Part shown: piece after piece, positions 26,265 through 35,034 of the stretch | Numbering within the stretch: the first letter of the stretch is position 1 | How the letters are laid out: each line of letters opens with the position of its first letter | Assembly: GCA_963711595.1 (NCBI GenBank) | Contig: CAVQER010000010.1 | Coordinates: forward strand, 1 to 64,000 | Direction: 5' to 3' | From: JAUSIF01 sp963711595 | GTDB taxonomy: Bacteria > Pseudomonadota > Alphaproteobacteria > Rhizobiales > Xanthobacteraceae | DNA length: 64,000 bases | Translations under genes and position numbers: made by a program | The notes under the pieces: model-generated | Databases searched by the model: none | The model's input: only the letters and a program-made list of their open reading frames with translations | What the model was told of the DNA's origin: nothing

Positions 26265-26283
26265 TCGGGTCTGAACGACCCGA
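26265..26283 (+). other. Hairpin between binding-protein and permease genes
   Basis: Arms TCGGGTC and GACCCGA (perfect, seven bases) around a five-base loop start four bases after the stop codon. There is no T-tract. Such structures after a binding-protein gene often protect its mRNA and lower downstream expression. Confidence 0.5.
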
Positions 26284-26307
26284 TCCATCACCGAGGGCGG
26301 GGACTGC

Positions 26308-27168
26308 ATGGGGCCGATCGTCGGCGTCCTGTTCGACGGCTTTGCGTACGGGATGCTGCTGTTCCTGCTGTCGGTAGGGCTGTCAGTGACGCTGGGTATG
26401 ATGAATTTCGTCAACCTGGCTCACTGCGCCTTCGCGATGCTCGGCGGCTATGTGACGGTCACCCTGATGAATCAGTTCGGGTGGCCGTTCCTCGCCACAC
26501 TTCCCGCGGCATTTCTCGCCGCGGCTGCCGTAAGCGTCGTGCTTGAACGGACGCTTTACCGCCGCCTCTATCGCGCGAGCGAACTCGACCAGGTGCTGTT
26601 CACGATCGGACTCGCTTTCATTTCCGTCGCGGTCGCGGCTTTTATTTTCGGTACCATTCAGCAGTCGGTCAACACGCCCTCATACCTGCGAGGGTCAATC
26701 CAGGTCATGGGCGTGACGGTCGCGATCTATCGCCTGTTCCTGGTGATTGCGGGTGCGGCGATCGCTCTTCTTTTGGTGTTGACGCTCGAGTACACGCGTT
26801 TTGGCGCACAAGTGCGCGCGGCGGTCGACAACCAGCGCATGGCGCGCGGCCTCGGCATCAATGTTGACGCGGCGTTTGCGATCACGTTCGCGCTCGGAAG
26901 CGGCCTTGCCGGCCTTGGCGGCGCGCTCGCGATCGAGATCGTTGGTCTCGATCCTTCGTTCGCGTTTCTGTTTCTCGTGTACGTGCTGATCATCGTTTCG
27001 GTGGGCGGCCTCGGCTCCATCTGGGGGTCGTTCGCCGCAGCCGTGGTGATCGGCACGAGCGACGTGGCGGGCAAGTACTACGTGCCGGAAATTGGGGCGT
27101 TTCTGATCTATCTCGTCATGGTGGCTGTGCTCATGTGGCGGCCGCAGGGCCTGTTCGGGAGGCGCTGA
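26308..27168 (+). CDS. livH: LivH-type ABC transporter permease
   Basis: A 286-residue inner-membrane permease with about eight hydrophobic segments. Family motifs are SVGLSVTLGMMNFVNLAHCAFAMLGGYV near the N-terminus and VRAAVDNQRMARGLGINVDAAFAITFALGSGLAGLGGALA, the cytoplasmic loop that contacts the ATPase. It pairs with the LivM-type permease encoded one base downstream. It starts 47 bases after the binding-protein gene. Confidence 0.94.
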   Translation: MGPIVGVLFDGFAYGMLLFLLSVGLSVTLGMMNFVNLAHCAFAMLGGYVTVTLMNQFGWPFLATLPAAFLAAAAVSVVLERTLYRRLYRASELDQVLFTIGLAFISVAVAAFIFGTIQQSVNTPSYLRGSIQVMGVTVAIYRLFLVIAGAAIALLLVLTLEYTRFGAQVRAAVDNQRMARGLGINVDAAFAITFALGSGLAGLGGALAIEIVGLDPSFAFLFLVYVLIIVSVGGLGSIWGSFAAAVVIGTSDVAGKYYVPEIGAFLIYLVMVAVLMWRPQGLFGRR

Positions 27169-27169
27169 G

Positions 27170-28165
27170 ATGGCCACCACCGACGGCGCGATCACGCCGC
27201 AAGCCTATCTGCAGCGGGAGGCGCGCTGGGGTGCGAACGAGATCATCTTTTGGCTCGCGACGCTGCTGCCGTTCTTGCTGTTTCCCAACTACCTCTCGCT
27301 CGCGAGCCAGATCGCGATCACCGCGCTATTCGCTCTGTCGCTCGATCTCATTCTTGGTTACGCCGGTATCGTATCGCTCGGCCACGCTGCCTTCTTCGGG
27401 CTCGGCGCCTATTCCGCCGGCATTTTTGCCAAGTACGTTTGGGGTGAACCGCTGACCGGTCTGCTCGCCGCCGCCCTTGCGGCCGGGACACTCGGATTTG
27501 CCACGAGCTTCATCATCGCTCGCTTCCGGCATTTGACACTCATCATGATCACCCTCGGCATCGGGTTTCTGATGCATGAGGTCGCAAACTCGGCACACTT
27601 CCTCACCGGCGGGGCCGACGGCCTCCAGGGCGTTCGCATCTGGCCGATCCTGAATTACTTTCGCTTCGATCTGTACGGCTACACCGCGTACAGCTACTCC
27701 TTGATCGTCCTATTCCTCACCTTTCTGCTGGCGCGTCGGTTGATCAATTCGCCGTTTGGCTTGTCGCTGCGCGGCATTCGCGAAAATTCGGTGCGCATGC
27801 CGGCGATCGGTGCGAACAGTCGCGCGCACATCCGAAAGATCTATACGATTTCCGCTGTGATCGCCGGCGTCGCCGGCGGGCTGCTCGCGCAGACGACGGA
27901 GACCGTCTCGCTCGGGTCGATCGACTTCCAGCGCTCCGCCGATGTGGTCGTGATGCTCGTGCTTGGCGGCGCAGGCCATCTTTATGGCGGACTGATCGGC
28001 GCCATCATCTTCATGGTCGCGCGCGACCAGTTTTCCGGCATCAATCCGCAGCTCTGGTATTTTCCGATGGGCATCCTGCTCGTCGCCGTCGTGATGTTCC
28101 TGCCGGGCGGCGTTCTCGGCGGGCTTTCGCGCTTGACCGCGCGCCTGCGGAGGAAGCAGGCGTGA
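27170..28165 (+). CDS. livM: LivM-type ABC transporter permease
   Basis: A 331-residue permease with about nine or ten membrane segments. The family signature ALSLDLILGYAGIVSLGHAAFFGLGAYSAG is near residue 60, and the ATPase-contact loop is RGIRENSVRMPAIGANSRAHIRKIYTISAVIAGVAGGL. It lies one base after livH and overlaps livG by four bases (GTGA), so the genes are one transcript. Confidence 0.94.
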   Translation: MATTDGAITPQAYLQREARWGANEIIFWLATLLPFLLFPNYLSLASQIAITALFALSLDLILGYAGIVSLGHAAFFGLGAYSAGIFAKYVWGEPLTGLLAAALAAGTLGFATSFIIARFRHLTLIMITLGIGFLMHEVANSAHFLTGGADGLQGVRIWPILNYFRFDLYGYTAYSYSLIVLFLTFLLARRLINSPFGLSLRGIRENSVRMPAIGANSRAHIRKIYTISAVIAGVAGGLLAQTTETVSLGSIDFQRSADVVVMLVLGGAGHLYGGLIGAIIFMVARDQFSGINPQLWYFPMGILLVAVVMFLPGGVLGGLSRLTARLRRKQA

Positions 28166-28914
28166 CGACGGTTCTTTCGACGCGCAAGTTGAACAAGCGC
28201 TTCGGCTCGCTCGTCGTGGCAAGCGACATCGAGATCAGGCTGCCGCGCGGAGTGCGCTATGCACTGATCGGTCCGAACGGTGCAGGGAAGACGACCCTCA
28301 TCAACCTGATGACGGGAGCGCTTCGGCCGGACGGCGGTCAGATCCTGCTCGGCGAAGACGACATCACGCGGCTTGAGCCGCAGCACCGCGTAAAGCGCGG
28401 GCTGGTCCGTACGTTTCAGATCAACACATTGTTTCCCGATTTGAACGCACTCGAATCCGTGACACTCGCCGTGTGCGAGCGCCGCGGATACGCGCCGGTA
28501 TTCTGGCGGGGCCTGTCGCAATATCGGGACGCAGCCGACGAAGCTTACGCGATCCTGAACTCGCTCGGGCTCGGCGGGGATTGCTATCGCCCGACACGCG
28601 AACTCCCGTATGGCAGACAGCGTCTGCTGGAAATCGCGCTCGCGCTCGCCACCAAGCCACACGTGCTTCTGCTGGACGAGCCCGCGGCCGGCGTTCCGAA
28701 GGATGAGAGCGAGGGGTTGTTCGCCGCGATCGCCGGGCTCTCCCAGGACATCACGATTCTGTTCATCGAGCACGACATGGACGTCGTATTCCGTTTCGCG
28801 AGTCGCATCATCGTCATGGTCGGCGGCCGCATCCTCGTCGAGGGAACGCCGGCAGAAATCTCCGCCAACCCGAAAGTCCGCGAGGTCTATCTCGGCGGAG
28901 CGCACCATGCCTGA
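28162..28914 (+). CDS. livG: LivG-type ABC transporter ATP-binding protein
   Basis: A 250-residue ATPase with a GTG start coupled to livM. Walker A is GPNGAGKTT (about residues 37-45), the signature motif is LPYGRQRLLEIALAL and Walker B is LLLDEPAAGVP, followed by the switch histidine in IEHDMDVVF. The Q in the signature sits at the usual LivG position. It drives uptake with the LivF-type subunit. The C-terminus AEISANPKVREVYLG is the standard ending of LivG. Confidence 0.94.
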   Translation: MTTVLSTRKLNKRFGSLVVASDIEIRLPRGVRYALIGPNGAGKTTLINLMTGALRPDGGQILLGEDDITRLEPQHRVKRGLVRTFQINTLFPDLNALESVTLAVCERRGYAPVFWRGLSQYRDAADEAYAILNSLGLGGDCYRPTRELPYGRQRLLEIALALATKPHVLLLDEPAAGVPKDESEGLFAAIAGLSQDITILFIEHDMDVVFRFASRIIVMVGGRILVEGTPAEISANPKVREVYLGGAHHA

Positions 28915-29632
28915 ACCGTTGCTCGTTTTGCAGGACGTGCGCGCGGGCTACGGCAACTCCGTCGTGCTCGACGATCTGTCACTTGAGATTCCGGAACGCG
29001 GAAGTCTCGCGGTCCTCGGGCGTAATGGTGTGGGCAAGTCGACTTTGCTGCTCACGATCATGGGCTACACCCAGGTTCGCCGCGGCAGCGTGATCTGGCG
29101 CGGGAAAGCGATAACGGGTCTGCCGCCGCACCGACGCGCCCGGGCCGGCATCGGCTGGGTCGCGCAGGAGCGCGAGATCTTTCCGTCGCTTACGGTGGAA
29201 GAAAATCTCACTGTCGCATCGCGGCCCGGCCGCTGGACCCTGAAGGCTGTGCACGAGCTGTTTCCCCGCCTTGCCGAGCGCAAGTATTCCAAGGGCAACC
29301 AGCTTTCCGGCGGCGAGCAGCAAATGCTCGCACTTGCCCGCGCGCTGATGACCAATCCGTCCCTCCTGCTGCTGGACGAGCCGATGGAAGGCCTTGCGCC
29401 GATCATCGTCGAAGAAGTGATGCGCGCAATCAGGCGCATGCTCGAGGACGACCAGACCGCCGTGATTCTTGTCGAGCAGCACGTTCAGGTCGCGCTCTCG
29501 CTGACCGAGCAAGCGGTGGTGCTCGAGCGAGGTCGCATCGTGCATCGCGCGAAATCCGCGGACTTGCTGAACGACCAAAAGACGCTCGATCGCTACATCG
29601 GCCTCAAAGTCGCGGCGTCGTCCGCCCGCTAG
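28907..29632 (+). CDS. livF: LivF-type ABC transporter ATP-binding protein
   Basis: A 241-residue ATPase starting at ATG 28907, overlapping livG by eight bases. Walker A is GRNGVGKSTLL, the signature is LSGGEQQMLALARALM and Walker B is LLLDEPMEGLAP. The segment GWVAQEREIFPSLTVEENL is typical of LivF. It is the last gene of the transporter operon and is followed by a strong terminator. Confidence 0.94.
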   Translation: MPEPLLVLQDVRAGYGNSVVLDDLSLEIPERGSLAVLGRNGVGKSTLLLTIMGYTQVRRGSVIWRGKAITGLPPHRRARAGIGWVAQEREIFPSLTVEENLTVASRPGRWTLKAVHELFPRLAERKYSKGNQLSGGEQQMLALARALMTNPSLLLLDEPMEGLAPIIVEEVMRAIRRMLEDDQTAVILVEQHVQVALSLTEQAVVLERGRIVHRAKSADLLNDQKTLDRYIGLKVAASSAR

Positions 29633-29648
29633 GCGCGAACAAATAAAA

Positions 29649-29680
29649 GCCGCCGCGAAAGCGATCGCGGCGGCTTGTCT
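29649..29680. terminator. Bidirectional terminator between convergent livF and NMT1-like gene
   Basis: Perfect nine-base arms GCCGCCGCG and CGCGGCGGC with an eight-base loop are followed by TTGTCTTTT on the plus strand and preceded by an A-rich stretch that gives T on the minus strand. Confidence 0.8.
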
Positions 29681-29695
29681 TTTACATCGCCAGGA

Positions 29696-30569
29696 TCAGG
29701 TGAGGCGAACGACGGACTGCTCGTAGACGCGCGAACCCATGTTGCCGTCGGTGAAGATGCCGTGGTCCTCGATCCACTTGAAGGTTTCCTCGAAGACCTC
29801 TTTGGTATACGGCTCGAACACGATCCGCTCGCCGGGCCCCCAGCGCCGCGTATCCATCATCGCGTGATAGCGCACCGGGAATTCGTTCTTGTAGTAGTGC
29901 GTATAGAGATCCGGCCGGAGGTCGATGTCGCGTTGCGCCCGCTTCAGTGCACGGAAGAACTTGCGCAGGTCCTCGGCGTCCGGATTGCCGGAGATCATCG
30001 TCGTGATCATGAATGTCGAAGTCGATGATCTTCCGGAAGCCGAGCTGCTCGGCGAAGTAGTAGGGCCCGCTGAACAAAGCCGCGGCCGGCACTTTCCTGT
30101 CGATCAAGAGCTCCATGCGCTTGAACAACATTCCGTCGTTGTACGACAAGTTGATCTTGTCGGTCGGCATGTATTGTTCGAGGGCCTGAATCGTCGAGTA
30201 ATGGCTGCCTGACTGGTAGCCGACGGAGATCGGCACCCCGGCGAGATCTTCCGGCGTCTTGACCGGCAAGTCCGCAGGAACGAATACGCCCGAGGGCGCC
30301 ACCGAATAGACGTCGGGATAGAGCTTACCGTGTCCGGTCGAGGCGGCGACGCCCACGGTCCAATGGCAGGCGCAACTCACGTCCGATTTGCGGCCTTCCT
30401 CCAGCGACTGATAGGCACCAACCTTTGCACCCTTGTCGTGGACCTTTCCGTCGGTCTTCTGCACTTCCTCGCGGAAGATGTACTCGAGCCCTTCATCCTT
30501 GAAGTAGCCCTTCTCTTCGGCAACCCATTCTTGCAGGCGGAAATGCGGTTGGATCACAAATTTCGGCAT
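29696..30569 (-). pseudogene. NMT1/THI5-like (NitT/TauT-type) binding protein, single frameshift
   Basis: Starts at ATG 30569 (MPKFVIQPHFRLQEW) behind a GGAGGAAACC ribosome-binding site and ends at 29696. One single-base shift near 30016 divides it: the first part runs to RKIIDFDIH, the rest continues as FMITTMISGNPDAEDL in another frame to EQSVVRLT. The whole would be about 290 residues, a complete domain with GYFKDEGLEY, VPISVGYQSGSHYSTIQAL and EFPVRYHAMMDTRRWGPG. Proteins of this fold bind sulfonates, nitrate or pyrimidine precursors. No signal peptide is present, which is odd for a transport receptor; a cytoplasmic role is possible. It follows a GntR gene by 53 bases. Confidence 0.75.
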
Positions 30570-30622
30570 GGTTTCCTCCATCCATCCTTACTCTTGCCGA
30601 GTAGCCGGGCTGAGCCGGCAAA

Positions 30623-31393
30623 TCAGCAGCATTGCTCTTCGCTTCCCAGATTTTCTCCGTGCTCGGCGACGCGCCGCGCGCGGATCATTTTCACATGGTC
30701 ATCCATCAAATTTCGCGCACCGGCCGCGTCGCGCATGACGATGAGTTCGGCCAGCTGCTTGTGCACTTCTAGAATTCTTTGCGAAACCGCCGGCGTCAGC
30801 GTGCGGTTTTCGGAAGGCCACGATACGTGCTGCAGTGAAATGAGCTGCACCAGCAGCACCCGGTTATGCGACGCCTCGGCGATCGCGAGGTGAAAGTCAC
30901 GGCATGAGCGCGTGTAGGCCTCGTTGTCGTGAATTTTGCTTTCCGCGTCGCGCAGGAGGTGCTGCAGCTTGGCGTGGTCGGCGGCGTTCGCGTTCTCGGC
31001 GGCGAGCTCGGCGGCAAGCGTCTCGATCGCGCGCTGCGCGTCCATGATTTCGCTCGCGCTTACGCCGGTGAGGTCGAGCTGAACGGCGAGGGCCTCGGCG
31101 AACAGACGCGGGTTGCCGCGTGCGATGCGTGCGCCGCCACCTTTTCCCATCTTGATGTCGACGATGCCGAGTGCCTGCAGCGTGCGCAGCGCGTCGCGCG
31201 CGACGATGCGGCTCACGCCGAAGCGTTCGGCGAGATCATTTTCCGTGCCGAGAAATTCGCCGGGCTTGAGCTTTTTCGCGAACAGCGCGTCGCGCACGTC
31301 TCCGACGATTTGCGAGGACAGCGATGCTGGCCGGCCGCCGAGGAAACTGCGTCCCGCGGCCGGGTCCCTTGCGAGCGATGGATGCACACCCAT
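30623..31393 (-). CDS. FadR-subfamily GntR transcriptional regulator
   Basis: A 256-residue regulator; ATG 31393 is chosen because CGAGGAG sits seven bases upstream, and the longer open frame has no codon usage support. The winged helix is at about residues 20-90, with SSQIVGDVRDALFAKKLKPG, FGVSRIVARDALRTLQALGIV. The FCD ligand domain follows, with DAQRAIETLAAELAAENA and the metal-site segment DFHLAIAEASHNR. It is divergent from a Liv-type binding-protein gene and upstream of the NMT1-like gene, so it could control both. The protein ends with an unusual pair of cysteines. Confidence 0.92.
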   Translation of the reverse strand: MGVHPSLARDPAAGRSFLGGRPASLSSQIVGDVRDALFAKKLKPGEFLGTENDLAERFGVSRIVARDALRTLQALGIVDIKMGKGGGARIARGNPRLFAEALAVQLDLTGVSASEIMDAQRAIETLAAELAAENANAADHAKLQHLLRDAESKIHDNEAYTRSCRDFHLAIAEASHNRVLLVQLISLQHVSWPSENRTLTPAVSQRILEVHKQLAELIVMRDAAGARNLMDDHVKMIRARRVAEHGENLGSEEQCC

Positions 31394-31841
31394 GCTTGGC
31401 TCCTCGCGTCCCATCAAAGTAGCTCGGAATTGAAAAGTAGTAAAGATATCAACTTTAAAAACGTGCCTCCGGCGGGCATTTTGTTCACTACGTGGCGGTC
31501 TCAGGCCAGGGCTGCTGGCAGATCGCAATCCGCCTGAGACAACACGCTTTGCGTCCCGATGGGCACGTCCAGGCCGGTCGACCGGTATTCCGTTGGTGCG
31601 GGTCCCAACTCTAGGCGACCCACTGCGCATTTGGGCCCCGCCATCCCAAAAACGCAACGTGCTGTCCGCTTCTTGACACGCCCGGCCGTGGTAACGTCTC
31701 CTGATCGCGCGAGCGAATGCGCTTTCGCTCGAAGAATTCTTTCAACGCCGGCGCGGTGGTTTTTCCCTTTTTCCGACACCAAGACCGGTCATCTGCAAAT
31801 CGACATCGGAAACAATCCGGGCACCTACTGGGAGGAAATAG
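31394..31841. promoter_or_regulatory. 448-base divergent control region between gntR and a binding-protein gene
   Basis: No gene was found here. Structures seen are a nine-base inverted repeat GTCTCAGGC (31498-31506) with GCCTGAGAC (31532-31540), a perfect palindrome CCGGTCGACCGG (31574-31585), a TTGACA box at 31673-31678 without a convincing partner, and a hairpin CGAGCGAA/TTCGCTCG (31710-31731). The palindromes are candidate GntR operators. The length and structure suit a regulated divergent promoter. Confidence 0.45.
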
Positions 31842-33119
31842 ATGATGCACACCGCCAATCGGCGTTGGTTCCTGCGGCGCAGTGCGATGGCAACGGTTGC
31901 GGCCGCGTTCGCAGCCCTGCTCGTCGCGCCGGCACAGGCGCAGGAGCCGATCAAGATCGGGTTCAGCATGGCGTTGACCGGGCCGCTCGCCGGCGCCGGC
32001 CAGGGCGCGCTGCTCGCCATGAAGGTCTGGGAAGACGACATCAACAAGAAAGGCGGCCTGCTCGGCCGCAAGGTCCAGTTGATCTACTTCGACGACAAGA
32101 GCAATCCGTCGGAAGTCCCGGGGATCTACACGAAGCTCCTCGACGTCGACAAAGTCGACATCATCATGGGGCCCTACGCCTCAACCCAGATCGCACCGAC
32201 GCTGCCGATCGCGATCCAGCGGAACAAGTTGCTCATCAGCCTGTTCGGCACCGGCATCAACGACAACTTCAAATACAACCGCTACTTCTCGATGATCCCG
32301 ACGGGTCCAAGCCCGAAGCCGTCCTTCACCAAGGGCTTCTTCGACATCGCGATGGCGCAAAATCCGAAGCCGCAGACCATCGCAATCGTCGCGGCCGACG
32401 CCGAATTCGGCCGCAACGTCCAGGACGGTGCCCGGGAGAATGCGAAGGCCGCGGGTCTGAAGATCGTCTACGATCGGACCTATCCGCCGACCACGACGGA
32501 TCTTGCGCCGATTGTGCGTGCGGTACAGGCAACCAATCCCGATATCGTCGTCGTCTGCTCGTATCCGCTCAACTCGGTCGGCTGGGTCCGCGCAGTCAAC
32601 GAAATCGGCTTCGCTCCGAAAATGATCGGCGGCGGCATGGTCGGCCTGCAGTTCACGGCGATCAAGCAACAGCTTGGGCCGCTATTGAACGGCTGGGTGA
32701 ACTACGAGACGTGGATTCCGGCGAAGACGATGCAGTACCCGGGCGTCCTCGACGTGGTCGCGAAGTATCAGGAGCGCGCGAAGACGGAGAAGGTGGACCC
32801 GCTCGGCTATTACCTGCCGCCCTGGGCGTACGCCTATCTGCAGGTGCTTGAGCAGGCCGTCACCGCGACGAAGAGCCTCGACGATACGAAGCTCGCCGAT
32901 TACATCCGCGGCAACACCATCAAGACCATCGTCGGCGATGTGAAATTCGGCACGAACGGCGAATGGACCGAGCCACGCATGCTGCAGGTGCAGTATCAGG
33001 GCATCGGCGGGACCGACCTCAAGGAGTTCACGGACATGAACAAGCAGCCCGTGCTTACTCCAGGCAACCTGTCGACCGGCAAGGTCATCTATCCGTTCGC
33101 GAACGCGGCAAAGAAGTAA
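31842..33119 (+). CDS. Orphan Liv-type ABC transporter substrate-binding protein
   Basis: A 425-residue periplasmic binding protein preceded by GGGAGGAAATAG. The N-terminus NRRWFLRRSAMATVAAAFAA has a Tat-like twin arginine motif, with cleavage after AQA. The domain starts IKIGFSMALTGPLAGAGQGALLAMKVWEDDIN and shows GPYASTQIAPTLPIA and IAIVAADAEFGRNVQDGA. No permease or ATPase adjoins it; it is monocistronic, ending at a strong terminator. It may serve the binding-protein-less livHMGF cluster eight kilobases downstream or a distant transporter. The GntR gene on the other side of its promoter probably regulates it. Confidence 0.92.
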   Translation: MMHTANRRWFLRRSAMATVAAAFAALLVAPAQAQEPIKIGFSMALTGPLAGAGQGALLAMKVWEDDINKKGGLLGRKVQLIYFDDKSNPSEVPGIYTKLLDVDKVDIIMGPYASTQIAPTLPIAIQRNKLLISLFGTGINDNFKYNRYFSMIPTGPSPKPSFTKGFFDIAMAQNPKPQTIAIVAADAEFGRNVQDGARENAKAAGLKIVYDRTYPPTTTDLAPIVRAVQATNPDIVVVCSYPLNSVGWVRAVNEIGFAPKMIGGGMVGLQFTAIKQQLGPLLNGWVNYETWIPAKTMQYPGVLDVVAKYQERAKTEKVDPLGYYLPPWAYAYLQVLEQAVTATKSLDDTKLADYIRGNTIKTIVGDVKFGTNGEWTEPRMLQVQYQGIGGTDLKEFTDMNKQPVLTPGNLSTGKVIYPFANAAKK

Positions 33120-33148
33120 TTTCCATCCGGCAGTGCCGGACATTGCAC

Positions 33149-33184
33149 GCAGGCCGGTGGCGACACCGGCCTGCGTTTTGTTTT
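33149..33184 (+). terminator. Intrinsic terminator after the orphan binding-protein gene
   Basis: A perfect eleven-base stem GCAGGCCGGTG and CACCGGCCTGC with a GCGA tetraloop is followed by GTTTTGTTTT. Confidence 0.9.
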
Positions 33185-33476
33185 GGACCCGCGCATTGCT
33201 GAAATGCTGTCGCGATGAGCACGTTCGACGTCACCCGATTGAGCAAAACAAGTGGGTCCCAGCCCACAGGCGCAGCCTCATTCCGGGTAAGTCCTGGCAA
33301 GCACTGGCCGGTTGCCCAACCGAGAAGTGAGAAACCGGTCTTGAATGGTGCATTTGATGCAGTGGGAAAGTGCCCATGAGCAAATCCCACGTCCCACGTG
33401 GGCGAAACCGCGGTTGACGATATAGCCTTCGGGGCTTTACCGTTTGCGCCATCGCGCTCCAGACGATGGCTTCGCC
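33185..33476 (+). other. Non-coding leader upstream of the HTH-methyltransferase gene
   Basis: No gene was found in these 292 bases. A perfect palindrome CCCACGTGGG lies at 33393-33402 and a TTGACG box at 33414-33419, with only a weak TTACCG seventeen bases on. A small AGCC-TTCGG-GGCT hairpin follows near 33425. The palindrome may be an operator. Confidence 0.35.
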
Positions 33477-34883
33477 ATGAACACCGAACAGCTCCTGGAA
33501 GAGATCTCCTCGTTTTGCCGTCGCGCCGGCATGGCCGAGTCGACCTTCGGTCGCCGCGTCGTCAACGACGGCAAGCTTGTGCAGCGGCTGCGCCACGGCG
33601 GGCGGATCACCACCGACACGCTCGATCGCATCCGCTCATTTCTGTCCGTGCATCCGAACGGAGGCTCGCCGGCGTCACAGATCTTGGCCAATGCGAGATC
33701 GGTTCCCTCTGCGGCTGCCTTCTCGGGTATTCCGGTCGGCAATTCCGGGACGCATGCAAGCCCTGCGCGCAATTTCCGCTTCTTCGACAATCGCCAGAAG
33801 TATCTGCTGTTCGTCAGCACCTGCAGCGAGAAGCAGGTTGTCGCCGGCCGCGTCGCACTTGAGCTCGCGAACATTCATCCGCGTCCGCCTGCGGTGCGCG
33901 TATTCGATGCCGGCGTCGGTGATGGCACGGTGCTCGCGCGCACGCTCCGCGCCATGCACCGCCGCTTCACCAACATGCCGTTCTACGTCGCCGGCAAGGA
34001 AATCAGCCTGGAAGACGTTCGCCTCACGCTCGACAAGATGCCCGATCGCTTGTTCGAGCATCCGGCGACTGTTTTCGTCCTTACCAACATGTATTACTCG
34101 GAAGCGCCTTGGCTCACGGTCAAATCGCCGGCGGCCGCGAACAGCATGGTTTGGCACGAGGTTGCGCTCACCGGCAGCACCTCGCGCGAGTTCGAGGAGC
34201 AGATTGCCGACCTGCAACCGTTCCTGATCGAAAACTGGAAGGCGCGAGTCAGCGAAAAATCAGGAAACCCGGTATATGAGCGTCCGGTTGCGCTCGTCCT
34301 CTATCGCGACGACCACCGCTTTCTCCTCGACCCGATCATTCCGCATCCCGGTCGCGCCGAAGCGAATTTCGATCTTGTCATCGCTTCGCAGCCCTATCGC
34401 GCGAGTTCCTCCACGGACTTCAAGGCGAAGCGGGTGATTGCGCCGCTCGCGCGCGCGTTGCGGCCGGGCGGCCGCCTGATTGCCATTCACTCGCACGGTA
34501 ACGACCCTGGAATGGAAATCATCCGAAAGGTCTGGCCGGGGGAGAACCCGTTTGTCAGCGACCGTCACGCGATCCTGCGCGCGGTTAAGCAGGAGCTGGG
34601 TGCGGCGGGCCGCGATCTTAATTTCAACGCCTACGCCGACAACCGATCGATCTTCCAATACAAGCTCGAGACGCTGCCGAACGAGGTCAGTGGTCCCCTC
34701 GGAACATCGACCCTGTTTGCCGCCTGGAATGCGGCGATTTACGTCGCCCAGATCGAAGACGGACGGTTGACCGATGCCGTCAGGGACGGCACATATCTTG
34801 AGGCCACCAGCGAAGTCCTCAAGACCCACGGTGGCCTTTGGTTTAATGACGAATCCTACGTGATTTCGCGGCAGCGCGACTGA
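33477..34883 (+). CDS. HTH-like domain fused to class I SAM-dependent methyltransferase
   Basis: A 468-residue protein from ATG 33477. Residues 1-65 look like a phage-repressor-type helix-turn-helix (GMAESTFGRRVVNDGKLVQRL, then RITTDTLDRIRSFL). A methyltransferase core follows, with the SAM loop in VRVFDAGVGDGTVLARTL (about residue 140), an acidic motif in YVAGKEISLEDVR and the later ARALRPGGRLIAIHSHG of a class I methyltransferase. Substrate is unknown. The next gene, ahcY, removes the S-adenosylhomocysteine that any methyltransferase makes, and a MetF-like gene follows. The HTH part could make it a DNA-binding or autoregulating enzyme. I recall related proteins in Bradyrhizobium-like genomes but no known function. 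Confidence 0.75.
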   Translation: MNTEQLLEEISSFCRRAGMAESTFGRRVVNDGKLVQRLRHGGRITTDTLDRIRSFLSVHPNGGSPASQILANARSVPSAAAFSGIPVGNSGTHASPARNFRFFDNRQKYLLFVSTCSEKQVVAGRVALELANIHPRPPAVRVFDAGVGDGTVLARTLRAMHRRFTNMPFYVAGKEISLEDVRLTLDKMPDRLFEHPATVFVLTNMYYSEAPWLTVKSPAAANSMVWHEVALTGSTSREFEEQIADLQPFLIENWKARVSEKSGNPVYERPVALVLYRDDHRFLLDPIIPHPGRAEANFDLVIASQPYRASSSTDFKAKRVIAPLARALRPGGRLIAIHSHGNDPGMEIIRKVWPGENPFVSDRHAILRAVKQELGAAGRDLNFNAYADNRSIFQYKLETLPNEVSGPLGTSTLFAAWNAAIYVAQIEDGRLTDAVRDGTYLEATSEVLKTHGGLWFNDESYVISRQRD

Positions 34884-35034
34884 GCGGCCGCCGATTGCGT
34901 TCCGATATATGAACACGGAGAGTGCGAAAGGCTTGCTGCATCGCGGGTGAAACTGGATCGGAAGAAAGACGACCGATCTGCTTCTCCGCCTTCGCTGCGC
35001 TCCGGCACTTTTCCTCAACCGCCACGAGAACCTC

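Noticed and set aside
31559..32851. 430-codon open frame on the plus strand
   Set aside because: It is a shifted frame of the 31842 binding-protein gene, with a repetitive arginine-rich product.
34884..35034. Possible S-adenosylhomocysteine riboswitch before ahcY
   Set aside because: I looked for the conserved GAGGAGCGCUGC-type core and pairing partners and saw none.
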